NCBI RefSeq assembly: GCF_003350375.1
Contig: NZ_QQAR01000001.1
Coordinates: 366,874-430,873, forward strand
Source: Flavobacterium sp. AG291
GTDB taxonomy: Bacteria; Bacteroidota; Bacteroidia; Flavobacteriales; Flavobacteriaceae
DNA length: 64,000 nt
Direction of reading: 5' to 3'
This document shows, one piece after another, positions 17,387 through 26,561 of this stretch. Numbering within the stretch: the stretch's first letter is position 1; each line of letters begins with the position of its first letter. The notes under the pieces are model-generated. The model did no database searches. It saw nothing but the letters and a program-made list of their open reading frames with translations, and had not been told where the DNA came from. Made by a program: the position numbers and the translations under genes.

Positions 17387-19396
17387 ATGTTAAAAAAGAG
17401 CCTTTTCGTTTTTTTATGTTTGCTTCCTCTGTTTGCGTTTTCCCAGAAGAAGGGTAAACTTAATGCAAGGTCTAATCCGTCTAATCAAAAAACTATATCA
17501 GATAAGGATAAGGATAAGGCAGCAAGCTCGCCTAAAGACAGCGTTGCCACTATTGACATGTATAAAATCATTTCCTTTGACAGAGATACGACCTATGTCG
17601 ATACTGCATTAACTTTAAAAAAGGAATATGAAGTTAATTATCTAAGAAAAGACAATTTTGGGCTTCTTTCGCTTTCTAACGATGGTGGGGCCTACAATGT
17701 ACTTGATTTTGGGTTGAATAAATTTGATCCTTTTCCGCAGATGGGCTTTAAGGCAAAGCATGTTGCTTATCAGGAAGTAGAAGATATAAAGTATTATAAT
17801 GTTGCTACTCCTTACACTGATCTTATGTATCGTTCTGTTTTGGGACAGGGACAAATACTCGATGCTTTTATTACTTTAAACACATCCGAGAATCTGAATT
17901 TTTCTGCAGGTTATAAAGGACTGCGTTCTTTAGGGCGTTATATCAACGAGCTTTCAAGTAATGGTATTTTTAAGCTAAGCGGTAGCTACAATACTACGGA
18001 TAAAAGATATGTGCTTAGAGCACACTTTACCGGGCAGGATTTTTCTAATCAGGAAAATGGTGGGATTGTTGAACCCGAACTATTTGAACAAAGTGATCCT
18101 CCTTTTAACCAAAGGGAGCGCCTTGAGGTTTACATGCGTGATGGTAAATCAGTCTTAAAAGGGAATCGCTATTTTGTAGATCATACTTTCAGGTTGAGTA
18201 AAACAAATCCAAACAGCCTGGTTTTTCACCATCAATTCAATTATGAGAATAAATCCTATGAATTTAGTGCCGGTACCAATACGTCAGTTGGGGTAAGTGA
18301 AAGATTTGGAGATTCCTATGCGTCAATTGTTAATAATAAAACACGCTATAATAGGATGTATAACCTGATTGGTGCCGCATATGCTAATGAAAAAATTGGT
18401 AAGCTTGAATTTTACCTGGATGATTTTAGATATAATTATTTTTATAAGAGTGTGATAATTGCTGATGGTCAGCTGGCAACACCAAATTCAATTAGCGATG
18501 ATATAGTTACTTATGGTGCCAAATATATTTATCAGAAGGATAAATGGAAAGGTAGTGTTCTGGTTTCTAATTCGATTACAGATCAGTCTTTGGCTAATAT
18601 AGAGGCTTCTGTGCGTTATAAATTAAATGATGATTTTGAGTTTTCGGGTAAATATCAAAACATGAATAAGTTGCCGGATAATAACTACCAGTTATATCAG
18701 AGTACTTATAAAAGTTACAACTGGCCTTATGATGTTGAAGAGGATGATAATGGTTTGAAAACTGGCTTTAAGAATGAAAAGATTAATAATTTTGAATTTG
18801 AGGCTAAAACCAAATGGCTAAATGCGTCAGTTCAGTATTCTATACTGAATGATCATTTATTTTTTAACAGGGTTTATCCTGATCCGGCTCCGGCGGAAGA
18901 TGAAGTTGAGCCTTTATTTGTAAGACCACAACAGTTTGATGGTACGATAAATTATCTTTCGGTTAAGGCTAACCGTGAATTCAGGCTGGGTAAATTTGCC
19001 CTTGATAATACAGTTTTATTCCAGAATGTACAGCAAAGCGCTAATGTACTGAATGTGCCTTCATTGCTTACAAGGAATACACTGTATTATACAGATCGTG
19101 CCTTTAAAAAAGCTTTATTCTTTCAAACAGGGGTGACTTTCCAGTATTTTACTGAATATTATACTAATGGATATAATCCTGTAATTGGTGAGTTTTATAG
19201 TCAGGATGCTACGAAAACCGGTAATTTCCCTTTAATCGATTTCTTTATCAATGCCAAAATTCAAGAGTTTAGGTTATTTATTAAGGCCGAACATTTAAAT
19301 TCGAGTTTTTCGGGTTATAATTATTTCTCGGCTCCTAATTATCCTTATATGGACTTTACAATCCGTTTTGGAGTTGTTTGGGACTTCTTCTCTTAA
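17387..19396 (+). CDS. Putative porin, Porin_10-like outer-membrane beta-barrel
   Basis: 669 residues from the ATG at 17387 (MLKKSLFVFLCLLPLFAFSQ, signal peptide). Residues 25-60 are a charged linker with repeated DKDKDKAASSPKD. From about residue 90 the protein is barrel-like: KDNFGLLSLSNDGGAYNVL, FNQRERLEVYM, LRAHFTGQDFSNQENGG, many YxF/YxY alternations, and a C-terminus MDFTIRFGVVWDFFS with a terminal aromatic. The pattern is that of the Bacteroidota putative porin family (Porin_10). Substrate is not known. It is followed closely by its own stop and a new promoter, so it is probably monocistronic. Confidence 0.82.
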   Translation: MLKKSLFVFLCLLPLFAFSQKKGKLNARSNPSNQKTISDKDKDKAASSPKDSVATIDMYKIISFDRDTTYVDTALTLKKEYEVNYLRKDNFGLLSLSNDGGAYNVLDFGLNKFDPFPQMGFKAKHVAYQEVEDIKYYNVATPYTDLMYRSVLGQGQILDAFITLNTSENLNFSAGYKGLRSLGRYINELSSNGIFKLSGSYNTTDKRYVLRAHFTGQDFSNQENGGIVEPELFEQSDPPFNQRERLEVYMRDGKSVLKGNRYFVDHTFRLSKTNPNSLVFHHQFNYENKSYEFSAGTNTSVGVSERFGDSYASIVNNKTRYNRMYNLIGAAYANEKIGKLEFYLDDFRYNYFYKSVIIADGQLATPNSISDDIVTYGAKYIYQKDKWKGSVLVSNSITDQSLANIEASVRYKLNDDFEFSGKYQNMNKLPDNNYQLYQSTYKSYNWPYDVEEDDNGLKTGFKNEKINNFEFEAKTKWLNASVQYSILNDHLFFNRVYPDPAPAEDEVEPLFVRPQQFDGTINYLSVKANREFRLGKFALDNTVLFQNVQQSANVLNVPSLLTRNTLYYTDRAFKKALFFQTGVTFQYFTEYYTNGYNPVIGEFYSQDATKTGNFPLIDFFINAKIQEFRLFIKAEHLNSSFSGYNYFSAPNYPYMDFTIRFGVVWDFFS

Positions 19397-19461
19397 TCTT
19401 ATAATTGTATTTTTTATCTTTGCTACTGAAAGTCATCTTAATGGCTTCTAAATAAATTAAA

Positions 19462-20823
19462 ATGAAATACGCTAAAAACATATTAGAAACTATTGGTAAT
19501 ACACCAATGGTTAAACTAAACAAGCTTACTGAAGACATAGATGCACTTGTGTTAGCAAAAGTTGAAACGTTCAATCCCGGAAATTCTGTAAAAGACAGGA
19601 TGGCTGTAAAAATGATTGAAGATGCGGAGGCAGACGGAAGGTTAAAACCGGGAGGTACTATTATTGAAGGTACTTCAGGTAATACCGGTATGGGACTTGC
19701 TTTGGGTGCAATCGTAAAAGGATATAAGTTGATATGCGTAATATCAGATAAACAGTCTAAGGAAAAAATGGATATTCTTCGTGCAGTAGGTGCGAGGGTA
19801 GTTGTTTGTCCTACTGATGTTGAACCAACAGATCCGCGTTCTTATTATTCGGTTTCTAAGCGCCTGGCTGAAGAAACTCCTAATTCATGGTATGTTAACC
19901 AGTATGACAACATGTCTAATACTGCTGCTCATTATGAGCAGACCGGGCCGGAGATATGGGAGCAGACTGAAGGTAAAATCACCCATTTTGTTGTTGGTGT
20001 TGGTACGGGTGGAACAATTTCCGGTGTTGCTAAATTCCTTAAGGAGAAGAATCCCAATATCAAGATTTGGGGTATCGATACGTACGGATCGGTATTCAAA
20101 AAATACCATGAAACAGGTGTTTTTGATGAGAATGAGATCTATTCATATATAACTGAAGGTATAGGTGAAGACATCCTTCCTAAGAACGTTGATTTTTCTC
20201 TTATTGATGGTTTTACTAAAGTAACTGACAAGGATGCTGCCGTTTATACCAGAAGACTGGCTCTTGAAGAAGGGATTTTTGTGGGGAATTCAGCCGGAGC
20301 TGCCATTAAAGGCTTACTACAGCTTAAAGATGAGTTTAAACCGGATGATGTGGTTGTGGTACTTTTCCACGATAGCGGAAGCCGTTACGTGGGTAAAATG
20401 TTCAATGATGACTGGATGCGTGAGCGTGGTTTCCTTGATGAGGAAATTACAAAAGCCGAAGATCTTATTAAAGACCACTCAGATAAACCGCTGGTGATTG
20501 TTCGTACAGAAGAACTTGTTTCTCATGCGATTGATCGTCTTCGTAAATATAAGATATCTCAGATTCCGGTTATAGATACTAACGGTTTTGTTGGGTCTAT
20601 AGACGAAACGGATCTTTTCCGCAGCTATGTGGAAGATAAGGATATTGCTGATAAGCCTATTCGTGAGATAATGGGTAAACCTTATCCGGTTGTTAAGGCT
20701 AATACCTCGATAGAAGAAATATCTAAACTTATCAATAAGGATAATCAGGCTGTTCTTGTTGATTTAGGTAATGGTAAACACCATATCATTACGAAACATG
20801 ATATCATCAGTTCAATCAAATAA
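19462..20823 (+). CDS. PLP-dependent cystathionine beta-synthase/cysteine synthase-like enzyme with CBS domains
   Basis: 453 residues. The N-terminal 320 residues are a fold-type II PLP enzyme: NPGNSVKDRMA with the PLP lysine Lys44, EGTSGNTGMGLA (phosphate-binding and substrate loop), VVGVGTGGTISGVAKF (PLP phosphate cup) and VGNSAGAAIKG. The C-terminal 120 residues are two CBS motifs (DKPLVIVRTEELVSHAID ... SQIPVIDTNGFVGSIDETDL; IMGKPYPVVKANTSIEEIS). This architecture is that of cystathionine beta-synthase (serine + homocysteine to cystathionine), with the CBS pair as a regulatory ligand-binding module; cysteine synthase activity is the alternative. A -7 element TATCTTTG lies at 19415-19422. 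Confidence 0.88.
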   Translation: MKYAKNILETIGNTPMVKLNKLTEDIDALVLAKVETFNPGNSVKDRMAVKMIEDAEADGRLKPGGTIIEGTSGNTGMGLALGAIVKGYKLICVISDKQSKEKMDILRAVGARVVVCPTDVEPTDPRSYYSVSKRLAEETPNSWYVNQYDNMSNTAAHYEQTGPEIWEQTEGKITHFVVGVGTGGTISGVAKFLKEKNPNIKIWGIDTYGSVFKKYHETGVFDENEIYSYITEGIGEDILPKNVDFSLIDGFTKVTDKDAAVYTRRLALEEGIFVGNSAGAAIKGLLQLKDEFKPDDVVVVLFHDSGSRYVGKMFNDDWMRERGFLDEEITKAEDLIKDHSDKPLVIVRTEELVSHAIDRLRKYKISQIPVIDTNGFVGSIDETDLFRSYVEDKDIADKPIREIMGKPYPVVKANTSIEEISKLINKDNQAVLVDLGNGKHHIITKHDIISSIK

Positions 20824-20834
20824 AAGTATTTTTA

Positions 20835-20842
20835 TATATTTG
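20835..20842 (+). promoter_or_regulatory. -7 element TATATTTG abutting a terminator hairpin
   Basis: Perfect TAnnTTTG ending one base before the 5' arm of the terminator at 20843. A transcript started here would begin inside the 5' arm, and so would lack a complete hairpin. It could drive the exonuclease gene at 20877. No clear -33 TTTG is present. Confidence 0.45.
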
Positions 20843-20865
20843 AAAGAGCCTTCGGGCTCTTTTTC
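20843..20865 (+). terminator. Terminator after the CBS-domain enzyme
   Basis: AAAGAGCC / GGCTCTTT stem of 8 bp with a TTCG tetraloop, followed by T residues. Confidence 0.9.
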
Positions 20866-20876
20866 CATTTTATCCT

Positions 20877-21389
20877 ATGACCTTTACTGCTATCGATTTT
20901 GAAACAGCTACCGGCTATGCCTACAGTGCGTGTGCCGTTGGGATTGTTACGGTTGAAGACGGTGTTATTACAGAGGAATATCATACACTCATACAGCCGC
21001 CTTATAATGAATACTGGTATCGAAACATTATGGTACATGGTATTAAGCCTGCTGAAACACTTAACCTGCCAACTTTTGACGGTGTGTTTCCCGAGATTCG
21101 TAAAAGGCTACAGGGTAAAAAACTTGTGGCACATAATGAGTCTTTTGATCGTAATGTTCTTATGAAAACCATGCATTATTATGGTTTGTATTATGATGAG
21201 CTTGAATTGGCCAATCGTTGGGAGTGTACCTGTAAGATATACAAGGCTAAAGGTTACAAACCTACAAATCTAAAGGCTTGCAGCGAACGAAACGGAATTG
21301 AATTAAATCACCATGAAGCCTTGTCAGATGCTCGTGCCTGTGCTAAATTATATCTTCTTCATGACGGACAGGTAAAACTACATTTGTAG
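20877..21389 (+). CDS. DnaQ-like DEDDh 3'-5' exonuclease
   Basis: 170 residues. Exonuclease motifs are intact: ExoI AIDFETATG (Asp7, Glu9), ExoII VAHNESFDRNVL (Asp of FDR) and ExoIII HHEALSDARACAKL (His and Asp). There is no polymerase, helicase or BRCT domain attached, so this is a stand-alone exonuclease of the epsilon/RNase T superfamily; its substrate (DNA proofreading, RNA or oligonucleotide) cannot be told. It ends 28 bases before the DUF2851 gene and its own promoter may overlap the upstream terminator. Confidence 0.9.
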   Translation: MTFTAIDFETATGYAYSACAVGIVTVEDGVITEEYHTLIQPPYNEYWYRNIMVHGIKPAETLNLPTFDGVFPEIRKRLQGKKLVAHNESFDRNVLMKTMHYYGLYYDELELANRWECTCKIYKAKGYKPTNLKACSERNGIELNHHEALSDARACAKLYLLHDGQVKLHL

Positions 21390-21412
21390 ATTAAGTTTTT
21401 TGTGTATTTTCG
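21383..21412 (+). promoter_or_regulatory. Promoter for the DUF2851 gene
   Basis: TTTG (21383-21386), 18 bases, TATTTTCG (21405-21412, one mismatch to TAnnTTTG). The ATG at 21418 is 5 bases further on, so the transcript would be leaderless or have a leader of a few bases. The -33 element lies inside the end of the exonuclease gene. Confidence 0.5.
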
Positions 21413-21417
21413 TACTA

Positions 21418-22686
21418 ATGAAAGAAGATTTTCTGCATTACGTATGGCAATTTAAAAAGTTTGACACCCTCAACCTGAAAACGGTTCAGGGTGAAGATAT
21501 TGTTGTGGTAAATACCGGGCAATACCTACAGTTGGCCGGACCTGACTTCTTTAATGCACAGCTTGCCATCGGTAGCCAAAAGTGGGCCGGTAATGTAGAG
21601 ATTCATATTAAATCTTCAGATTGGTATCACCACAGCCATGAGAAGGATACTGCTTATGACAATGTGATCCTTCATGTAGTATGGGAACACGATACAGAAG
21701 TTTTTAGAAAGGATAACACCGAAATTCCTGTTTTCGAACTTAAGCATTATGTCTCTGCTGAAACGCTCAATAATTATAATAACCTGGCTGTTACTAAATC
21801 TTGGATATATTGCGAGAAGGAATTGGCGCATGTAGATGCCTTTATGTTTTCTAATTGGAAAGAGCGTTTATTTTTTGAGCGACTCGAACGTAAAGCTTTA
21901 CCAATTCTTGAACTGGCAAAAGCAACTGGGAATGATTGGGAAGCTGTTTTGTTTTCTTTTCTTGCTAAAAGTTTTGGGCTTAATACCAATGGAGAGATAT
22001 TTTACCGCGTGGTACAATCATTGCCATTTTCGGTAATTAGAAGAGAGGGATTCGAGTTTGAAAATCTTGAGGCTTTGTTTTTTGGAAGGGTAGGTTTGCT
22101 GGAAGACAATCATGAAGATTTATATTTTAAAGATTTGAAATCGCGATATGATTACATCTGCCATAAGTACAGGTTAGACAAGGTGTATGTTGATCCCGTT
22201 CAGTTCTTCAAGCATCGCCCCGATAATTTTCCTACTATACGTCTGTCACAGCTGGCTCAGTTATACCATAAGCATCAGAATCTGTTTTCTAAGCTTACGG
22301 AAGGAGTTTCTGTTGAACAGATTTACAATATTTTTGATATACAAGTTTCTCCGTATTGGCAAACACATTATACTTTTGATAAGGTGAGCACTAAAAAACG
22401 AAAATCGCTCACAACATCATTTGTTGACCTGCTGATTGTTAATACCATTGTGCCTTTTAGGTTTGCTTATGAAAGAAGTATCGGTAAAGAAGATCCGGAA
22501 AAGCTCATAGCTATGTTGCAGGCGATAAAGCCTGAAAAGAATGCTATAATTGATAAATTCACTCAATTTAATGTTGAAATGAAGTCTGCTTTTGATACAC
22601 AGTCTTTATTGCAGCTTAAAAATGAATATTGTGCTAATAAACGCTGCCTGCAGTGTGCAGTAGGTTTGGAACTATTAAAAAAGTAG
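21418..22686 (+). CDS. DUF2851 family protein
   Basis: 422 residues from the ATG at 21418 (MKEDFLHYVWQFKKFDTLNL); a TTG 18 bases upstream lies on the promoter and is not used. The N-terminal block ELxLQLAGPDFFNAQLAIG and WAGNVEIHIKSSDWYHHSHEKD matches the Bacteroidota DUF2851 family. The conserved His/Asp residues (HIKSSDWYHHSHEKDTAYDNVILHVVW, in parts) look like a metal or nuclease-type centre, but no activity is established. The C-terminus YCANKRCLQCAVGLELLKK holds a Cys pair (CLQC) typical of the family. Function unknown to me. Confidence 0.85.
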   Translation: MKEDFLHYVWQFKKFDTLNLKTVQGEDIVVVNTGQYLQLAGPDFFNAQLAIGSQKWAGNVEIHIKSSDWYHHSHEKDTAYDNVILHVVWEHDTEVFRKDNTEIPVFELKHYVSAETLNNYNNLAVTKSWIYCEKELAHVDAFMFSNWKERLFFERLERKALPILELAKATGNDWEAVLFSFLAKSFGLNTNGEIFYRVVQSLPFSVIRREGFEFENLEALFFGRVGLLEDNHEDLYFKDLKSRYDYICHKYRLDKVYVDPVQFFKHRPDNFPTIRLSQLAQLYHKHQNLFSKLTEGVSVEQIYNIFDIQVSPYWQTHYTFDKVSTKKRKSLTTSFVDLLIVNTIVPFRFAYERSIGKEDPEKLIAMLQAIKPEKNAIIDKFTQFNVEMKSAFDTQSLLQLKNEYCANKRCLQCAVGLELLKK

Positions 22687-22744
22687 AAAAACTTATACAA
22701 ACTGTTTGCGAAACCATTACATTTGGTAAACTAAACATAGAAGA

Positions 22745-22972
22745 ATGTCCTTTATAACCAACATACGTCATTTTTTTGAAAAACACGGTTTTGAAGTCCT
22801 GCAACGATTGTCTGACAGGTTGGGTATGCGACCTACAAACGTAAGGCTGTTCTTTATATATATATCATTTGTGACCGTAGGGCTTTGGTTTGGTGTTTAT
22901 TTAACGCTCGCTTTTCTGCTTAGGCTAAAAGATATGGTATATACCAAAAGAAGCTCGGTTTTCGATCTGTAA
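22745..22972 (+). CDS. PspC domain-containing small membrane protein
   Basis: 75 residues. A PspC-like segment, RLSDRLGMRPTNVRLFFIY, is followed by a single membrane helix (about residues 34-58: FFIYISFVTVGLWFGVYLTLAF). PspC proteins modulate phage-shock-type membrane stress responses; this is a minimal version. A -7 element TACATTTG (22718-22725) stands 20 bases upstream. The next gene starts 12 bases after the stop, suggesting co-transcription. Confidence 0.82.
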   Translation: MSFITNIRHFFEKHGFEVLQRLSDRLGMRPTNVRLFFIYISFVTVGLWFGVYLTLAFLLRLKDMVYTKRSSVFDL

Positions 22973-22984
22973 AACCTATAGTCG

Positions 22985-23875
22985 ATGAAGGCTTTCAGAT
23001 TCTTTTTCAGATTTACTAAAGATCAGCAAAAGGGCATAATGGTGCTGTTTGGGCTGATAATTGTTTTTCAGATAATTTATTTTATTCTCACATCTTTTGA
23101 TTTTGCCTCTGAACGAAAAAAATCAAATGAACAAAACGAATGGCTGGCACATCAGGATGAAATAAATGCACTAAAAGAAAAAACTACAACTAAGGATACG
23201 ATATATCCTTTCAATCCAAATTTTATTACCGATTATAAAGGCTATATTCTTGGGCTTTCTACTTCGCAACTGGATAAACTGCATGCTTATAGAGCGTCAG
23301 GTAGGTTTATTAATTCAGTATCAGATTTTAAGCAGATTACCGGTGTGCATGATACATTACTGCTAAAATTGGAACCATACTTTAAATTTGGTAATAAGCC
23401 TTTATATTATAATAATAATACTTCTAGTGTAAAAGAATATTCCCGTAGTAGGTTTGCTTCCGATTCTAAGGCAGTAAAGGTTATTGATATTAACGAAGCC
23501 ATTGAGGAGGATTTAATAAAAGTTTACGGTATTGGGCCTTATTATGCCAAGGAGATACTTAAACGGCGAAGTGTTTTGGGAGGCTTTGTTAGTATGGATC
23601 AGATGGATGATTTTTCAACCTTGTCGGCTGAGGCTAAATCAGAACTTAAAAAGTACTTTAGTGTTTCTAAAATTCCTGAAATAGAAAAAATAAATGTAAA
23701 CACGGCATCACTATTACAACTTTCGCGGTTTCCTTATTTCAATAAAGATATTGCCAGAAGTGTAATTACACAACGTAGCATGGATGGTAAAATCAGAAAA
23801 ATTGATGATTTGTTAGAAATTCAGAATTTTCCTGTTGATAAAGTAAAAATAATTGCCTTATATTTGGAATTCTAA
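22985..23875 (+). CDS. Helix-hairpin-helix (ComEA-like) membrane-anchored DNA-binding protein
   Basis: 296 residues with one N-terminal membrane helix (GIMVLFGLIIVFQIIYFIL, about 19-37). The exported or cytoplasmic remainder holds three helix-hairpin-helix units: LSTSQLDKLHAYRASGRFIN (about 93-115), IDINEAIEEDLIKVYGIGPYYAKEILKRR (about 163-192, in parts) and INVNTASLLQLSRFPYF (about 236-255). ComEA uses such a domain to bind incoming DNA during transformation; this version is larger and its role is inferred. It follows pspC by 12 bases and precedes the acyl-CoA dehydrogenase by 15. Confidence 0.85.
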   Translation: MKAFRFFFRFTKDQQKGIMVLFGLIIVFQIIYFILTSFDFASERKKSNEQNEWLAHQDEINALKEKTTTKDTIYPFNPNFITDYKGYILGLSTSQLDKLHAYRASGRFINSVSDFKQITGVHDTLLLKLEPYFKFGNKPLYYNNNTSSVKEYSRSRFASDSKAVKVIDINEAIEEDLIKVYGIGPYYAKEILKRRSVLGGFVSMDQMDDFSTLSAEAKSELKKYFSVSKIPEIEKINVNTASLLQLSRFPYFNKDIARSVITQRSMDGKIRKIDDLLEIQNFPVDKVKIIALYLEF

Positions 23876-23890
23876 AAAAATCAAACAAAA

Positions 23891-25033
23891 ATGAACTTTG
23901 AATATAATGAAACGCAAAATATGATCGCTCAATCGATCAGGGATTTTGCAGAACAGCACATACGTCCGAACATTATGGAATGGGATGAGGCCCAACATTT
24001 TCCGGTAGACTTGTTTAAGAAATTAGGCGAAATGGGATATATGGGTGTTTTAGTTCCTGAAGAGTACGGAGGTTCGGGCTTAGGTTACCATGAATACATT
24101 ACTGTTGTTGAAGAAATCTCTAAAGTAGATCCATCTATAGGTTTGTCGGTAGCGGCACACAATTCGCTATGTACAAATCATATCCTTACTTTCGGAAACG
24201 AAGAACAAAAAAAGAAATGGCTTCCTAAATTAGCTACTGCCGAGCATATTGGTGCCTGGGGTCTTACAGAACACAATACGGGTTCTGATGCAGGTGGTAT
24301 GAATACTACTGCTGTTAAGGATGGTGACCATTGGATTGTTAATGGTGCTAAGAACTTCATTACACATGCTAAATCGGGAGATATAGCTGTAGTAATTGTT
24401 CGTACAGGAGAAAAAGGTGATTCTAAAGGAATGACTGCTTTTGTATTCGAAAAAGGAATGCCAGGTTTTACAAGCGGGAAAAAAGAAAATAAATTAGGTA
24501 TGCGTGCAAGTGAGACCGCAGAGCTTATATTTGACAACTGCCGTATACCGGATGCGAACAGACTTGGAGAAGTAGGGCAAGGGTTTATTCAGGCAATGAA
24601 AGTACTTGACGGAGGTCGTATTTCTATCGGTGCATTATCATTAGGTATTGCTAAAGGTGCTTATGAAGCTGCACTTAAATATTCTAAAGAGCGTTACCAG
24701 TTTGGTCAGCCGATAAGTAACTTCCAGGGAATTGCCTTTAAGCTTGCAGATATGGCTACTGAAATCGAAGCTTCTGAATTATTACTTCACAAAGCTGCTT
24801 ATCTTAAAAACAACCACAAACCAATGACTGTAGCAGGAGCTATGGGCAAAATGTATTCTTCTGAGATATGTGTGAAGGTTTCTAATGAGGCAGTTCAGAT
24901 TCACGGAGGTTATGGTTATACCAAAGATTATCCGGTTGAGAAATTTTACAGGGATTCTAAGCTATGTACTATTGGAGAAGGTACTACTGAAATACAAAAA
25001 CTTGTTATTTCTCGTAACTTACTGAAAGAGTAA
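23891..25033 (+). CDS. Acyl-CoA dehydrogenase
   Basis: 380 residues, the standard length. It oxidises acyl-CoA at the alpha-beta bond with FAD and passes electrons to ETF. Signatures: GAWGLTEHNTGSDAGGM (flavin/substrate loop), NKLGMRASETAELIFDNCRIP, AVQIHGGYGYTKDYPVEKFYRDSK in parts, and IGEGTTEIQKLVISRN, where the Glu of GEGT is at the position of the catalytic base of short-chain members. The pattern fits short/medium-chain (butyryl-CoA-type) enzymes; the exact substrate is not determined. A strong terminator follows. Confidence 0.93.
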   Translation: MNFEYNETQNMIAQSIRDFAEQHIRPNIMEWDEAQHFPVDLFKKLGEMGYMGVLVPEEYGGSGLGYHEYITVVEEISKVDPSIGLSVAAHNSLCTNHILTFGNEEQKKKWLPKLATAEHIGAWGLTEHNTGSDAGGMNTTAVKDGDHWIVNGAKNFITHAKSGDIAVVIVRTGEKGDSKGMTAFVFEKGMPGFTSGKKENKLGMRASETAELIFDNCRIPDANRLGEVGQGFIQAMKVLDGGRISIGALSLGIAKGAYEAALKYSKERYQFGQPISNFQGIAFKLADMATEIEASELLLHKAAYLKNNHKPMTVAGAMGKMYSSEICVKVSNEAVQIHGGYGYTKDYPVEKFYRDSKLCTIGEGTTEIQKLVISRNLLKE

Positions 25034-25054
25034 TAGTTAAAATATAGATATTTG

Positions 25055-25089
25055 AAAAAGGGGTTTGTGTATTACACAAACCCCTTTTT
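25055..25089. terminator. Strong terminator after the acyl-CoA dehydrogenase
   Basis: Perfect 16-bp inverted repeat AAAAAGGGGTTTGTGT / ACACAAACCCCTTTTT with a 3-base loop and a T tail. Confidence 0.95.
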
Positions 25090-25107
25090 AATTTTATTTA
25101 TTAACAT

Positions 25108-25119
25108 TACAACGTTGTA
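25108..25119. promoter_or_regulatory. Palindromic candidate operator TACAACGTTGTA
   Basis: A perfect 12-bp palindrome with a central CG, the general form of LacI-family operators, 77 bases upstream of the alpha-amylase start. LacI-type regulators control maltose and starch genes in many bacteria. No regulator gene is in the window, so the assignment is tentative. Confidence 0.35.
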
Positions 25120-25195
25120 GTAGCGTATTTGTTGTCAAATGTGTAATTTTTGAAGTTTGTTTTTATAAATTAGGTAAAATCCAAACCTATTAATT

Positions 25196-26548
25196 ATGAA
25201 ATACATATTTACTATTACTGCTTCTGCACTACTACTGTGGAGCTGTTCAAATGATCCTGAAATATCACAGGAAAAAAATCTGTCGACGGCTAATAATGCC
25301 GCTGTGCAAACAAAAGTTATAGGCTCTAAGGTTATGATTCAGGCTTTCTACTGGGATGTTCCTGCTGGAGGAATCTGGTGGAATACTATTAAAGGAAAAG
25401 TTCCTTCGTGGAATAGTGCCGGGTTTGATGCTATTTGGCTTCCTCCGGCTAGTAAAGCACAAAATGGGGGATATTCAATGGGGTATGATCCTTTTGATTA
25501 TTTCGATTTTGGAAGTTATAACCAAATGGGTAGTGTGGAAACACGCTTTGGTTCTCTTGCTGAAATTAATTCTCTTATTACTACGGCGCATAATAATAAT
25601 CTGAGTGTTATTGCTGATATTGTTCTGAATCATAACAGTGGAGGCGCTTCACAAGCTAACCCTTATACAGGTTCTAATACCTGGACCGATTTTCAGCCTG
25701 CTTCAGGTTTATTTATCCGTTCGTACAACGATTTTCATCCCAACAATCTCCATGCTTCTGATGCAGGTTCTTTTGGAGGTTTCCCTGATCTGTGTCATGA
25801 TAAGACCTATGTACAGGATTGGCTGTATAATAATTCCAATTCTGTTGCCAAGTATTATAAGAACACTATGAAGTTTGATGGTTGGAGGTTTGATTATGTG
25901 AAAGGATTTGAGCCTTGGGTGGTAAAAAACTTTAAAAATGCAGCTCCCGGATTTGCGGTTGGGGAGTATTGGGATGCTAATGCTGCAACCCTTGAATGGT
26001 GGGCTAATTCGGCTGAAGTAAGTGCTTTTGATTTTGCCTGTTATTATAAAATGCGTGATGCATTACAGAATAATGATCTGACACAGCTTAATGGTGATAT
26101 GCTTTTAAAGCGTAATGCCTACAGGGCGGTAACTTTTGTAGCAAACCATGATACGGACGAGATTTATAATAATAAGATATTAGCCTATGCTTATATACTG
26201 ACACACGAAGGTTATCCATGTGTGTTCTATCGTGATTATGAAGAATGGCTTGATAAGAATAAGCTGAATAACCTTATATGGATCCATAATAACAAAGCTT
26301 CGGGGTCTACAACGTATCTTTACGCGGATAATGATGAATATGTAGCACGCAGGAATGGAACGCCGGGTCTTATAGTATATATTAATAATAGTAATTCATG
26401 GCAGGAAAGATGGGTAGATACGAACTGGGCAAGTACAACCATTAAAGATTATACAGGAGCGTCAACGTGGGAGCCTGTAACGCAGGCTGATACATGGGTT
26501 AAGGTTCAGGCGCCTCCGCATGGCTATACTGTATGGTCGGTAAAATAA
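25196..26548 (+). CDS. Alpha-amylase, GH13 family lipoprotein
   Basis: 450 residues with lipobox LLWSC (Cys17), so it is membrane-anchored, likely at the cell surface. Conserved GH13 regions: DIVLNHNSGG (region I, about 141-150), GWRFDYVKG with nucleophile Asp233 (region II), GEYWD with acid/base Glu257 (region III) and FVANHDTDE with Asp319 (region IV). A C-terminal beta domain (about 370-450) ends PPHGYTVWSVK. It cleaves alpha-1,4 glucan bonds in starch or glycogen. No SusCD or other starch genes adjoin it here, so it is an isolated enzyme gene with a possible LacI-type operator upstream. Confidence 0.93.
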   Translation: MKYIFTITASALLLWSCSNDPEISQEKNLSTANNAAVQTKVIGSKVMIQAFYWDVPAGGIWWNTIKGKVPSWNSAGFDAIWLPPASKAQNGGYSMGYDPFDYFDFGSYNQMGSVETRFGSLAEINSLITTAHNNNLSVIADIVLNHNSGGASQANPYTGSNTWTDFQPASGLFIRSYNDFHPNNLHASDAGSFGGFPDLCHDKTYVQDWLYNNSNSVAKYYKNTMKFDGWRFDYVKGFEPWVVKNFKNAAPGFAVGEYWDANAATLEWWANSAEVSAFDFACYYKMRDALQNNDLTQLNGDMLLKRNAYRAVTFVANHDTDEIYNNKILAYAYILTHEGYPCVFYRDYEEWLDKNKLNNLIWIHNNKASGSTTYLYADNDEYVARRNGTPGLIVYINNSNSWQERWVDTNWASTTIKDYTGASTWEPVTQADTWVKVQAPPHGYTVWSVK

Positions 26549-26561
26549 AAAGTACATTTTA

